52,401 nucleotides of DNA from Gammaproteobacteria bacterium. Lineage in GTDB: Bacteria; Pseudomonadota; Gammaproteobacteria; GRL18. Made by a program: the position numbers and the translations under genes. Numbering within the stretch: position 1 is the first letter of the stretch; every line of letters starts with the position of its first letter. The notes under the pieces were generated by a model that did no database searches, was not told the origin of the DNA, and worked only from the letters and a program-made list of their open reading frames with translations. Shown one piece after another: positions 9,191 to 18,102 of the stretch. The stretch covers positions 1-52,401 of the forward strand of contig JADGEM010000030.1 of the NCBI GenBank assembly GCA_016744375.1, written 5' to 3'.

Positions 9191-9245
9191 AAGGCATGGA
9201 AAAATCAAAATATTTTTGATCTTTTTCCATGCCTTCCTTTTTTTA
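9191..9245 (+). terminator. Hairpin with T-tract after guaB
   Basis: The arms at 9191-9210 and 9214-9235 pair over about 20 bp (AAGGCATGGAAAAATCAAAA with its near complement) and are followed by TTCCTTTTTTT. This looks like an intrinsic terminator or attenuator between guaB and guaA. Because guaA is usually in the same operon, partial read-through is possible. Confidence 0.75.
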
Positions 9246-9288
9246 AATGAAAAATTTCCGTGTCTAATCATTTTCAACAGGAAAAAAC

Positions 9289-10863
9289 ATGACACACAAT
9301 ATTCATGACCATCGTATTCTGATTTTGGATTTTGGTTCTCAATATACTCAGCTCATTGCTCGTCGTGTACGTGAGGCGGGCGTTTATTGTGAAATTCATC
9401 CATCAAACTATGATGCTGATTTGATTCGTGATTTTGCCGCAAAAGGTATTATTCTTTCTGGTGGTCCAGAAACGGTCACTTCTAATAACACCCCTAGAGC
9501 ATCGGATGTGGTTTTTCAATTAGGTGTTCCTGTCCTGGGTATTTGCTATGGTATGCAAACCATGGCAGAACAGCTGGGTGGTAAGGTAGAGAATGCGGAT
9601 CATCATGAATATGGTTATGCGCAGGTTCGAGCTCATGGCCATTCTCAATTGTTGAAAAATATAGAAGATCATGCGACTGAAGAAGGTTATGGCATGCTGG
9701 ATGTCTGGATGTCTCATGGTGATCGAGTCATGGAAATGCCAGAAGGTTTCAAGCTGATGGCGAGTACCGATAATGCGCCGGTTGCTGGTATGGCAGATGA
9801 ATCTCGTCATTTTTATGGAATTCAGTTCCATCCTGAAGTCACGCACACCAAACAGGGTGAGCGGATTTTTCAGCGCTTTATCGTCGATATCTGTGGGTGT
9901 GATACTCTGTGGAATTCAGGCAATATTATCGAAGATAATATCAAGATTATTCGTGAACAGGTGGGTTCAGATGAAGTCATTTTAGGACTTTCTGGTGGTG
10001 TGGATTCATCCGTTGTTGCTGCTTTGCTGCATAAGGCAATTGGTGAGCAGTTAACCTGTGTGTTTGTGGATAATGGTTTGCTGCGCCTTCATGAAGGTGA
10101 TCAGGTCATGAGTATGTTTGCCAAACACATGGGGATTAAAGTCATTCGTGTGGATGCAGAAAAACGTTTTCTGGATCAATTAGCCGGAGAAGATGACCCA
10201 GAGAAGAAACGTAAAATTATTGGCCATGAATTCATTAATGTCTTTGATGAAGAGTCCGGGAAATTGAAAAATGCTAAATGGTTGGCACAGGGAACTATTT
10301 ATCCTGATGTTATTGAATCAGGCGGCCAGAATGGTACAGCACATCTCATTAAGTCACATCATAACGTCGGTGGATTGCCTGATGACATGAAGTTGGGTTT
10401 GGTTGAACCGCTGCGGGAACTTTTTAAAGATGAAGTGAGAGAGCTTGGACTGGAGCTGGGACTGCCTTATGACATGGTTTATCGTCATCCATTCCCCGGT
10501 CCTGGGCTGGGTGTCCGTATTCTGGGTGAAGTGAAAAAAGAGTATGCTAACATCTTACGTGAGGCCGACGCTATTTTTATTGAAGAGCTGCATAAGAATG
10601 ATTTGTATCACAAAGTCTCACAGGCGTTTGCCGTTTTCTTACCGGTAAAATCAGTTGGGGTGAAAGGTGATGGCCGGTGTTACTCCTATGTTATTGCACT
10701 TCGGGCAGTCGAAACCATTGATTTTATGACGGCACGCTGGGCACATTTGCCTTATGATGTGTTGGAAACCATTTCCAGTCGTATTATTAATGAAGTTGAT
10801 CAGGTCACACGCGTCAGTTATGACATCTCCTCTAAGCCGCCAGCCACAATTGAGTGGGAGTAG
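9289..10863 (+). CDS. guaA: GMP synthase (glutamine-hydrolysing)
   Basis: GuaA converts XMP to GMP using ATP and glutamine ammonia. The class I amidotransferase domain (residues about 10-205) has Cys86 in GICYGMQ and the His/Glu pair in FHPEVTHT. The ATP pyrophosphatase domain has the PP-loop LSGGVDSSV, and the C-terminal dimerisation domain ends KPPATIEWE, as in nearly all GuaA proteins. The 524-aa length is normal. The frame ends with TAG immediately before the tadA GTG, so the two genes are translationally linked. Confidence 0.98.
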   Translation: MTHNIHDHRILILDFGSQYTQLIARRVREAGVYCEIHPSNYDADLIRDFAAKGIILSGGPETVTSNNTPRASDVVFQLGVPVLGICYGMQTMAEQLGGKVENADHHEYGYAQVRAHGHSQLLKNIEDHATEEGYGMLDVWMSHGDRVMEMPEGFKLMASTDNAPVAGMADESRHFYGIQFHPEVTHTKQGERIFQRFIVDICGCDTLWNSGNIIEDNIKIIREQVGSDEVILGLSGGVDSSVVAALLHKAIGEQLTCVFVDNGLLRLHEGDQVMSMFAKHMGIKVIRVDAEKRFLDQLAGEDDPEKKRKIIGHEFINVFDEESGKLKNAKWLAQGTIYPDVIESGGQNGTAHLIKSHHNVGGLPDDMKLGLVEPLRELFKDEVRELGLELGLPYDMVYRHPFPGPGLGVRILGEVKKEYANILREADAIFIEELHKNDLYHKVSQAFAVFLPVKSVGVKGDGRCYSYVIALRAVETIDFMTARWAHLPYDVLETISSRIINEVDQVTRVSYDISSKPPATIEWE

Positions 10864-11349
10864 GTGCCTGATTCGGTTGTGTCTTCTGATGAAAAGTGGA
10901 TGCGCTATGCTCTGACTTTAGCACATAAAGCAGCCGAATTAGGAGAAGTGCCTGTTGGAGCAGTGCTGGTCAGAGATGACCAGCTGCTTTCAGAAGGCTG
11001 GAATCAACCCATAATAAGTCATGATCCCACTGCGCATGCAGAAATTATGGCCATTCGCCATGCCGCTGTATCTGAAAAAAACTATCGATTACCAGGTACG
11101 ACTCTCTATATTACCATCGAACCCTGCAGCATGTGTGCAGGTGCCATTATTCACTCGCGAATTTCTCGAGTTGTTTTTGGTGCATCAGAACCCAGAGCCG
11201 GAGCTGCGGGCAGTGTGATTAACTTACTGCAGAACGAGCAGTTTAATCATAAGACGGAAATTACCTCTGGTGTTTTAGCAGAGGAGTGCGGGCAGGTTTT
11301 AAAAGACTTCTTTAAAATAAGAAGAAAGGCAAAGAAATTATCAGGTTGA
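10864..11349 (+). CDS. tadA: tRNA-specific adenosine deaminase
   Basis: TadA deaminates the wobble adenosine 34 of tRNA-Arg(ACG) to inosine. The 161-residue protein carries the zinc and catalytic residues His58-Ala-Glu60 (HAEIMA) and Cys88/Cys91 in PCSMCAGA. VPVGAVLV, NYRLPGTTLY and GAAGSVINLL match the Escherichia coli enzyme closely. The start is GTG directly after the guaA stop, with GGGAG inside the last guaA codons, which fits coupling. A downstream ATG at 10900 would remove the first helix and is less likely. guaA-tadA adjacency is common in gammaproteobacteria. Confidence 0.96.
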   Translation: MPDSVVSSDEKWMRYALTLAHKAAELGEVPVGAVLVRDDQLLSEGWNQPIISHDPTAHAEIMAIRHAAVSEKNYRLPGTTLYITIEPCSMCAGAIIHSRISRVVFGASEPRAGAAGSVINLLQNEQFNHKTEITSGVLAEECGQVLKDFFKIRRKAKKLSG

Positions 11350-11350
11350 T

Positions 11351-11390
11351 AAGTTTGTATGTTTACAAGCGAAAACATACAAACTTAAAA
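11351..11390. terminator. Bidirectional terminator between tadA and the FKBP gene
   Basis: A perfect 14-bp stem (AAGTTTGTATGTTT at 11351-11364 with its complement at 11373-11386) and 8-nt loop sits between two convergent genes. It is followed by AAAA on one side; read in reverse it ends in T's. Confidence 0.75.
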
Positions 11391-11403
11391 AGGTAGAAAC
11401 TGA

Positions 11404-12033
11404 CTACCCCTTGATTTCAAGCAGCTCGATTTCAAAAACCAAGGTTGCACCAGGACCAATTACCGGTGCAGAACCCTGGTCGCCATAGGCTAAATCGGAA
11501 GGTATGGTTAAGCGCCATTTTGAGCCCATTGGCATAAGTTGTAATGCTTCAATCCAGCCCTGAATCACACCATTTACAGGAAATTCAGCAGGTTGGCCAC
11601 GATCAACTGAACTGTCAAAGACAGTGCCATCGGTCAGTGAGCCATGATAATGAGTGACAACGGTATCACTTTGGGTGGGTTTAGTGCCTGTCCCTTCAGT
11701 AATAATTTCATATTGGAGACCGGAGTCTGTGGTAATCACACCATCTTTCTTTGCATTTTCATCAAGAAATACTTGCCCTGCAGCTTTGTTTTCTTCTGCA
11801 GCACTGGCAGCTGCTTCCTGAACCTGCTGGTTGATTGCTGAGAAAGCAGTTTGCATTTCATCTTCAGGGAAACGTAGTGGTTCACTGTTAAAAACATCAC
11901 TGATGCCAATAATGAGTGCATCCAGATTGAACCCTGGAAAAGACTGTCCTTTCACCTGTTGAGCCAATTGCAGGCCGATACCATAGCTGACTTTGTCAGC
12001 ATTTGTTTTAATTGTGTTTTCTGTATTACTCAT
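11404..12033 (-). CDS. fklB: FKBP-type peptidyl-prolyl cis-trans isomerase (FklB/FkpA family)
   Basis: The enzyme speeds cis-trans isomerisation at proline bonds. The N-terminal helical dimerisation region (about residues 1-95; KVSYGIGLQLAQQVKGQ) is followed by a full FKBP fold (105-209) with VVTHYHGSLTDGTVFDSS, GVIQGWIEALQLMPMGSKW, IPSDLAYGDQG and LVFEIELLEI. No signal peptide is seen, which favours a cytoplasmic FklB-like protein over periplasmic FkpA. The length fits FklB (206 aa in E. coli). It stands alone, convergent with tadA. Confidence 0.92.
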   Translation of the reverse strand: MSNTENTIKTNADKVSYGIGLQLAQQVKGQSFPGFNLDALIIGISDVFNSEPLRFPEDEMQTAFSAINQQVQEAAASAAEENKAAGQVFLDENAKKDGVITTDSGLQYEIITEGTGTKPTQSDTVVTHYHGSLTDGTVFDSSVDRGQPAEFPVNGVIQGWIEALQLMPMGSKWRLTIPSDLAYGDQGSAPVIGPGATLVFEIELLEIKG

Positions 12034-12114
12034 AAATCTACATTGCCCTATACTAAAAACGGTGAATTATAGCATAGTCTGACAAGAACAAATACAGGCA
12101 GAAAGGCAGATTGA

Positions 12115-13488
12115 TCAGTTTAGTTTAAGATCGCTTTCTTTGATGTATTTTTCCTGAAATTTGCTTGCTTTGAGTTTTTCTGAATCACAATATTGCACCT
12201 GATTACGACCTGCTAATTTTGCCAGTTGAAGGGCATAATCAACGCAGTGAAGCATTTCAATTAATGACTGGTTCTCCTGAATCAGTGAGAAACCGATACT
12301 GACGGTAATACCAAATTTGAATTCATTTACTTTAAATACATACTCAGAAATTGAATTACGTATGCGTTCAGCAGTATTTTTGGTTCCATGAACTTCGACT
12401 TCGGGTAAAATGATTATAAATTTATCACTTTCGTAGCGTGCCAGGAAATCAGTGGGACGGATAGCATCTTCAAGCATTTTAGAGATCTGAATTAGGGTGA
12501 GATCACAAACGTGATTGCCATAATTCTGGCTGACAGAGCTCAGGTGATCAACATCGATCAGCATCAGGCTATAACGAGTATTATAACGTTGGTAGCGGTT
12601 ATGTTCGTCTTGAAGGTGACTGATGAAACAACGCTGATTGTTGAGTTGTGTTAATTCGTCCTTCAGAGACAACTGTTGTAATATGGCCTGATCTTCGACT
12701 AATAGCTGGGAAAGTTTATTGAAAGTCGAGGCAATGATATTCAATTCATAATAGGAATGTAAATGAATCGGCTTGGACTCCTTGCCGCGAGCATAAGCCT
12801 GAGCCCAATGTTCTAATTTTTTTATGGGGGCCATAATTGAGCGATTGACAATGATCATGACACTGAGAGAGCTGATATAAACCAATAAAAAAACAACACT
12901 AATAAGCACCAGAGCATCAAACTTCAGGGATTTAGCCTTTTGAAAGCGTACTTTAACCCGAGCTTGCATGGCCAGATGTAATTTATCTAAGGCTAAAGTG
13001 GTTTCAATCACATAGCGGTAAAAATCTTGTAATAGCTCATGAGATAAGTGAGGCTGGTCATGGTTAATTTCTGCAAAGATTTTAGTCGCAATGCGGTGCG
13101 CATTTCGCCAGTTTAAATAAGCAGAGCGATAAATGTCATTTGCCAGGGAGTGATTTTGTTGTTCTAATTTTATGGGATTAACGAGTGTTACTTTTATCTC
13201 GTTACTCAGTTGCAGAAATTTATTTTTATGATCGATCTGATGACTTTTCAAATAGAGGTTAAAGGGGGTAACTGTATGCTGGATTTTATCTTTAAGCTCT
13301 GTAACCGGGATGATGTCAGAGACAATGTCTTCAATAGCAAGGTTAAATAGGTGGGTTGTTTTCTGGAAAAAATAAATCCCGGTACCGGCAAGTAAAAAAA
13401 GCGGTAGTATAAGAACAATAATACTGACTCGAAGGCGTCTGTTCAGGGAAGAGCTTTTCATTTTTTTTGTTGAGTTTATCATTGACAC
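12115..13488 (-). CDS. Membrane sensor protein with HAMP and degenerate GGDEF domain
   Basis: Two transmembrane segments (about residues 20-40 and 185-210) flank a helical periplasmic region. A HAMP linker (IMAPIKKLEHWAQAYARG) and a GGDEF domain (about 280-445) follow. GGDEF proteins normally make cyclic di-GMP. Here the signature is replaced by ESDKF (residues 353-357), and the upstream segment LIDVDHLSSVSQNYGNHVCDL lacks several substrate-contact residues. The inhibitory-site motif RxxD is kept exactly five residues earlier as RPTD (344-347), and VSIGFSLI and ALQLAKLAGRNQV remain. I infer a c-di-GMP-responsive regulator rather than a cyclase. The gene is downstream of the mltF-like gene on the same strand. 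Confidence 0.88.
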   Translation of the reverse strand: MSMINSTKKMKSSSLNRRLRVSIIVLILPLFLLAGTGIYFFQKTTHLFNLAIEDIVSDIIPVTELKDKIQHTVTPFNLYLKSHQIDHKNKFLQLSNEIKVTLVNPIKLEQQNHSLANDIYRSAYLNWRNAHRIATKIFAEINHDQPHLSHELLQDFYRYVIETTLALDKLHLAMQARVKVRFQKAKSLKFDALVLISVVFLLVYISSLSVMIIVNRSIMAPIKKLEHWAQAYARGKESKPIHLHSYYELNIIASTFNKLSQLLVEDQAILQQLSLKDELTQLNNQRCFISHLQDEHNRYQRYNTRYSLMLIDVDHLSSVSQNYGNHVCDLTLIQISKMLEDAIRPTDFLARYESDKFIIILPEVEVHGTKNTAERIRNSISEYVFKVNEFKFGITVSIGFSLIQENQSLIEMLHCVDYALQLAKLAGRNQVQYCDSEKLKASKFQEKYIKESDLKLN

Positions 13489-13607
13489 TTCATATTATCA
13501 GAATTAATAGGTGAACACTAATTAGGACTTTAGAAATTTTAATTTCGTTAAAGTCATTATCCTGGTGATTCGTGTCTATTATTTGTTTATTCTGCTTTTA
13601 GCTTCTC

Positions 13608-15017
13608 CTAAAGAGCCGAGGGAGTAATTGATAGTGCTTTTATCTTGCTTTTGGGTCTGTTTTCTTGCCAGTTTCGTGATACTTCCCACTTTAATACATC
13701 ATAGTAAAGGCGTATATTTTCTACATATTTTACGGCTTCGTCTCCTCTTGCATAACCATAATGAGTTTGTGCATGCCATTTTTTCTTTCTGAGTAATGGC
13801 AGGACTTTTCTTATGTTGACCCACTTTGTCTCATCAAGCCCTCTTTTTTTTGTCAGCTTCATAGCGTCACGCACATGCCAGTAGCCCAGATTATATGAAG
13901 CCAGAGCAAAGAATATCCGGTCGTTTCCGGTCACTTTCTCAGGTATTTTTTTTAATAGTTTGGCATAGTAATAAGCGCCGCCAAAGATGCTTTGGTGAGG
14001 TTCAACTCGATTATTTACGCCAATATCCCTGGCAGTTCCCAATGTCAGCATCATTAGACCACGTACGCCGGTGGGTGATTTTGCTTTTTGGTTCCAATGT
14101 GATTCCTGATAGGCCATTGCTGCCAGAAGTACCCATTCAATGCCATTGTCATTGCCAGCCTTTTCAAACCAGGCTTGATAAGCGGGTAAACGGCTTATCA
14201 TATGTTTTTGGAAAACCTGAGTGCCGACATAATTAAATGATTGAATGTGGCCAAAATGTTGATCAATCAGTCGTTGTAACTCACCTGACTGCTGTTGTTG
14301 TTCCAGAAACTCATTGGCTGCATCGTAGAGTGATGTATCTTCAGATCTTGCAAATGCCCAGGCGATTTTTTTTGGTTTTCCAATATCATAGGCAACTCGG
14401 AGTTTTGGATAAAATTGTTGATTAAGTTTAATTTCATCAGAGCTCATGATAGTAAAGTCAATTATTTTCTCACTGACCAGAACCATCAGATCCTCAGGTG
14501 AAGAATCAGGACTGATTTGCCAGCTCAGTTTTGACCATTTTTCTTTTAATTTTTGTAATTCGTCATTCAGACTATCATCAGCTGAAATTTCTATGGATAA
14601 GTCGCCAATATTTTTTATTTTTCTTGGACGTCTGGTCTCAGAGTGATAGACAAGTTGAGCAGAAATTTCATTATAGGCTTGAGTGAAAAGATAATGCTTT
14701 TGTCTTTTTGGTGTGATGACAAGTTTTGCGGCAGCAAAATGGGCATTATGTAAAGATAATTGTTTGAGAATTTCTCTGGCATTGGGTTCGATACTCAAGG
14801 TAAGTCTCACCCCAAGTAATTCGCTGAAGCGCTTGAGAAGATCATATTCAAAACCAGCAGGACCTGAAGGTCCTTCGTAATAGATACCGGGTGAATTTCG
14901 AGTGAGTACTTTTAATTCACCATTTTTTTTGACCCGTTCAAGCAGTGTTGGTGGCTCAATGCAGGCACTCAGGAAGATGGAAAATGATAAAAATATGAGT
15001 AAGCGAAGCAGTTTGAT
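13608..15017 (-). CDS. mltF: MltF-like membrane-bound lytic transglycosylase, start codon unclear
   Basis: MltF cleaves peptidoglycan glycan strands to 1,6-anhydro products. The protein has an N-terminal lipoprotein signal ending LSAC, a solute-binding-like domain (VKKNGELKVLTRNSPGIYYEG, GFEYDLLKRFSELLGV) and a C-terminal SLT domain with catalytic Glu in AYQESHW, then GLMMLT and SYNLGYWHV. The homologous frame extends upstream of the GTG at 14810 to a stop at 15039-15041 but contains no ATG, GTG or TTG there. The best ribosome site (AGGAAG) precedes an ATC at 15017; a CTG lies at 15011. Either a rare start is used or a frameshift or sequencing error separates it from the ATG at 15045. Starting at 14810 would delete the lipobox and 70 conserved residues. 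Confidence 0.87.
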   Translation of the reverse strand: MKLLRLLIFLSFSIFLSACIEPPTLLERVKKNGELKVLTRNSPGIYYEGPSGPAGFEYDLLKRFSELLGVRLTLSIEPNAREILKQLSLHNAHFAAAKLVITPKRQKHYLFTQAYNEISAQLVYHSETRRPRKIKNIGDLSIEISADDSLNDELQKLKEKWSKLSWQISPDSSPEDLMVLVSEKIIDFTIMSSDEIKLNQQFYPKLRVAYDIGKPKKIAWAFARSEDTSLYDAANEFLEQQQQSGELQRLIDQHFGHIQSFNYVGTQVFQKHMISRLPAYQAWFEKAGNDNGIEWVLLAAMAYQESHWNQKAKSPTGVRGLMMLTLGTARDIGVNNRVEPHQSIFGGAYYYAKLLKKIPEKVTGNDRIFFALASYNLGYWHVRDAMKLTKKRGLDETKWVNIRKVLPLLRKKKWHAQTHYGYARGDEAVKYVENIRLYYDVLKWEVSRNWQENRPKSKIKALSITPSAL

Positions 15018-15046
15018 AAGCTTATGCTTCCTTAAAGTTTAGCATT

Positions 15047-15322
15047 TTATTGCTGTGTATCTTGTCTGAATGTACTGGAAGTATTGAGTGCTTTGTTCCA
15101 ACCAATTGTCAATCCTTCGATTAACGCCTGCATAAAATCAATGGTAAGCATAATAATGTCTGAGACTAATTCAAAAAAAGAATCAATAATCGTATTTTTC
15201 AGTGTCTTAAGAGAATATTGAGTGCCTTTAAAGACAGCTTTGAAAGTTTGATACAATAATTCAATCACAAATAATGTTGCCAGAGAATAGACAATTGCAA
15301 TTTTTTCGAGAATAGCCAACAT
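15047..15322 (-). CDS. Small membrane-associated protein of unknown function
   Basis: The 91-residue protein is rich in hydrophobic helices (IAIVYSLATLFVIELLYQTF near residues 8-27 and DIIMLTIDFMQALIEGLTIGW near 56-76). I recognise no family. GAGGT lies well placed before the ATG, so the gene is probably real. It ends just before the mltF-like frame on the same strand, and the two may share a transcript. Upstream, 15323-15562 is AT-rich with no clear element. Confidence 0.6.
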   Translation of the reverse strand: MLAILEKIAIVYSLATLFVIELLYQTFKAVFKGTQYSLKTLKNTIIDSFFELVSDIIMLTIDFMQALIEGLTIGWNKALNTSSTFRQDTQQ

Positions 15323-15562
15323 ATTATATTACCTCATTAAGTCATTGAACCCGGCCCTGGGGAATTTAAGGTGCAGACTAATCTCAATAATAAATAATAG
15401 GAGCTGATACCTCAGTGCGCACTATTCAGGAACAGTAATTTAGTCAGGCACTCTTTATTTTAGCAAAATATATTCAAAGATCATGAATACTTAAAGAATT
15501 TATCCAATTTGTTTAAAATAGAGTAGAATTATGGGGTTGAAACGATGCCAACTGGAGTTTGA

Positions 15563-16069
15563 ATGACTGAACGAACATTCAGAATTTTTTTAGGAGCAGG
15601 TTTATTTCTATTGCTCTATATTACAGCCACTAACGGAAATACTGATCTGATCCTTTATTATATTGCTTTGTTGGTCTTTGAAGGTGTGACAAATTGGCGT
15701 TTACCCCAAATAATCACCGCAATGAAAAATAAAGCCCTGCATAATGAATTTTCTGAGGATGAGGGCCATCAGTCGCTAAATAAGAGCCCTCAGCTAACAG
15801 ATCATAGCCCTCAGCTAACAGAACAGAGCCCTCAGCCAACAGATCATAGCCCTCAGCTAAGAAAAAAGAACCATCCTTTGCAGGGCATTCCCTTTGAAGC
15901 AGAACGAGCCATGCGTCTGGTGGTGGCATTGATCCTAATCTTACCATTGTTTTTTTCTGTAGAAGCACTCTGGATTATTCCCTGGTTCGTTGCCAGTATG
16001 CTGCTCCTGGCCGGGCTAACTAATATTTGTCCAATGGTCATGTTTTTTCGCTGGTTAGGTTTTAGATAA
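15563..16069 (+). CDS. DUF2892-like inner membrane protein with a 7-residue repeat linker
   Basis: The 168-residue protein has an N-terminal membrane pair (FLGAGLFLLLYITA, LILYYIALLVFEG), a hydrophilic linker and a C-terminal pair (LVVALILILPLFFSVEALW, FVASMLLLAGL) ending NICPMVMFFRWLGF. The C-terminal part resembles the DUF2892/YgaP membrane domain, whose function is poorly known. The linker contains tandem SPQLTDH units. GGAG precedes the ATG. The stop overlaps the next gene's ATG (TAATG at 16067-16071), so it is probably translated together with the histidine kinase and may work with it. Confidence 0.7.
   Translation: MTERTFRIFLGAGLFLLLYITATNGNTDLILYYIALLVFEGVTNWRLPQIITAMKNKALHNEFSEDEGHQSLNKSPQLTDHSPQLTEQSPQPTDHSPQLRKKNHPLQGIPFEAERAMRLVVALILILPLFFSVEALWIIPWFVASMLLLAGLTNICPMVMFFRWLGFR
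15764..15861 (+). repeat. 21-nt in-frame tandem repeat
   Basis: Three near-identical 21-nt units at 15785, 15806 and 15827 (the first begins AGCCCTCAGCTAACAG) follow a degenerate unit and precede a partial one. They encode SPQLTDH-like heptads. The copy number could vary by slippage without breaking the frame. Confidence 0.9.
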
Positions 16070-18102
16070 TGGTAGAAAAAATAAGTAATCAAACGATCAT
16101 CAGTGATGACTGGACTAAAAACTGGCAAGCAAGCATTGCGGTTAAAATCACTGCGGTTGTTATGTGGGTAATCATTCCTTTTGGTTTTATTATTGCCTTG
16201 CTTCTGGTGAATGATATAAAGGACGAACTTGATGTTTCGATTGACAATGATGCTGAACTATTAGTAAATAGTGCCAGAGTTCTTTTATGGGAAAATAACG
16301 CCTATAACTCCCATCAATTAATTAAAGAACTCAATCGATACCTGGAAAAATCAATCTACTGTAAAATAACGCTGGAAACATCCGGTTTTAACCCGAGCAT
16401 TATTTATGCCAATGAATGTCAGCAAAAAACCAGCGTTATCGATAAAACCTATTATTTTACAACAACAGTTGATAATCAGCCCCAAGAAATAACATTCACT
16501 CTATCTCACCAGCCATTAAAAAAAATAATGATAAAACAACGTTCCAACGTTATTGTTGTGATGATCATAATTGTGATTGTCCTGGGGCTGGTTCTGACCT
16601 GGGTTATTCGCCTTCTTGTACTAAAGCCCCTGTTAAAAATGGTGGACGCCACACGTTTAATTTCTGAAGGCAAGCATGAGCTTCGTCTTTATCTGAATCA
16701 GTCTGATGAATTGGGTCATTTGGCGACCTTTTTAAATAAAATGCTGGATCAGGTCTTTGAACAACAAAAAAATCTAAAACATGCCAATCTGGATTTAATG
16801 AAAGAAGTAGCTGAAAGAAACCGTATTGCTCTGGAGCTAAGAGCTAGTCGTGATCAGTTAGAAAAACTGGTTGATGAACGCACTGAGGATCTGGCTGTGG
16901 CACGGGATGATGCTCTGGAAGCTAATAAAGCTAAAAGTTTATTTTTAGCAAACATGTCCCATGAAATACGTACGCCGCTTAATTCAATTTTAGGCTATTC
17001 GCAATTACTGAACCGGGATAGTGGGTTTACTGATAAGCAGTTAAGGTCTCTCAAGATTATTGAAGACAGTGGCAATAATCTATTGGGCTTACTCAATGAT
17101 ATCTTAGATATATCTAAAATTGAAGCAGGAAAGATGGTATTAAATACCGTAAACTTTAATTTGAATGAATTACTTCAGGGGCTTTCTCATATTTTTCAGG
17201 AGCGCTGTTCAGAAAAAACACTGGACTGGCACGCAAATATTGACTTATCAGAACCATTGATTGTTCATAGTGATCCGCAAAAAATAAGACAAATACTGAT
17301 TAATTTATTGGGTAACGCCATTAAATTTACTGATAGAGGTCAAATCTCACTTAATGTTGTTAATCTTGAAAATGATATCTATTTGTTTGAAGTCTCAGAT
17401 ACAGGACCAGGAATTTCACCAGAGGAAGTGGATAATATTTATAATGCCTTCCATCAGGAAAAAACAGGGCTGCTAAAAGGGGGTACCGGACTGGGTCTTG
17501 CGATTACTAAAAAACAACTTCAGCTACTCAACTCAGAATTAAACGTTTCATCAACTATTGATGAAGGCAGTATGTTTTCTTTTCGTTTAGAACTTAAGTT
17601 GGTCCAGGGTGGTTTTGAGCTGAGGCAGGAAAGAGGCATGGAGGTCGTTCGCCTGGCTACGGCGGGTTCGATCAAAACACTGGTTGTTGATGATGTTGAG
17701 CTGAGTCGAAACTTGCTGGTGGATATGCTGAGTGAAATTGATGCAAAAGTTGCTTCTGCAGTGAATGGCATGGAAGCCATAGACTATTTAAGTGTTTCCA
17801 CAGCCGATGAAATCCCGGATATTATTTTTATGGATATCCACATGCCTGTTATGAATGGTATTGAAGCAGTTAAAATAATTAAAGAAAAATATGGACAGCA
17901 GATTGTTTGTGTTGCTGTGACTGCTTCTGCAGTGGAGCAGTCAGATAATAATTATCTTAACTCTGGATTTGATGATTACCTCTCAAAACCTTATCGTTTT
18001 GAAGCCGTTTTCGAATGCATGAAAAATAACCTGGCGATTGCTTTTGAATATAAAAAGTTAATTGAAACACTGCCGGAAAAAGATAAGCAGTCATATGATT
18101 GA
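16069..18102 (+). CDS. Hybrid sensor histidine kinase with receiver domain
   Basis: The 677-residue protein has a membrane segment (about 23-45), a periplasmic sensor region with two cysteines, and a second segment (about 160-182). HAMP (VLKPLLKMVDATRLISEG) and a coiled coil follow, then HisKA with FLANMSHEIRTPLNSILGY (phosphate acceptor His298). The HATPase domain (LLGNAIKFTDRG, DTGPGIS, GTGLGLAI) is complete. A C-terminal receiver has LVVDDVELSRN, Asp589 in FMDIHMP and Lys in LSKPYR. No Hpt domain is present, so a separate phosphotransfer protein would be needed. The layout recalls BarA without its Hpt. The input signal is unknown. It overlaps tatD by 8 nt. Confidence 0.93.
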   Translation: MVEKISNQTIISDDWTKNWQASIAVKITAVVMWVIIPFGFIIALLLVNDIKDELDVSIDNDAELLVNSARVLLWENNAYNSHQLIKELNRYLEKSIYCKITLETSGFNPSIIYANECQQKTSVIDKTYYFTTTVDNQPQEITFTLSHQPLKKIMIKQRSNVIVVMIIIVIVLGLVLTWVIRLLVLKPLLKMVDATRLISEGKHELRLYLNQSDELGHLATFLNKMLDQVFEQQKNLKHANLDLMKEVAERNRIALELRASRDQLEKLVDERTEDLAVARDDALEANKAKSLFLANMSHEIRTPLNSILGYSQLLNRDSGFTDKQLRSLKIIEDSGNNLLGLLNDILDISKIEAGKMVLNTVNFNLNELLQGLSHIFQERCSEKTLDWHANIDLSEPLIVHSDPQKIRQILINLLGNAIKFTDRGQISLNVVNLENDIYLFEVSDTGPGISPEEVDNIYNAFHQEKTGLLKGGTGLGLAITKKQLQLLNSELNVSSTIDEGSMFSFRLELKLVQGGFELRQERGMEVVRLATAGSIKTLVVDDVELSRNLLVDMLSEIDAKVASAVNGMEAIDYLSVSTADEIPDIIFMDIHMPVMNGIEAVKIIKEKYGQQIVCVAVTASAVEQSDNNYLNSGFDDYLSKPYRFEAVFECMKNNLAIAFEYKKLIETLPEKDKQSYD

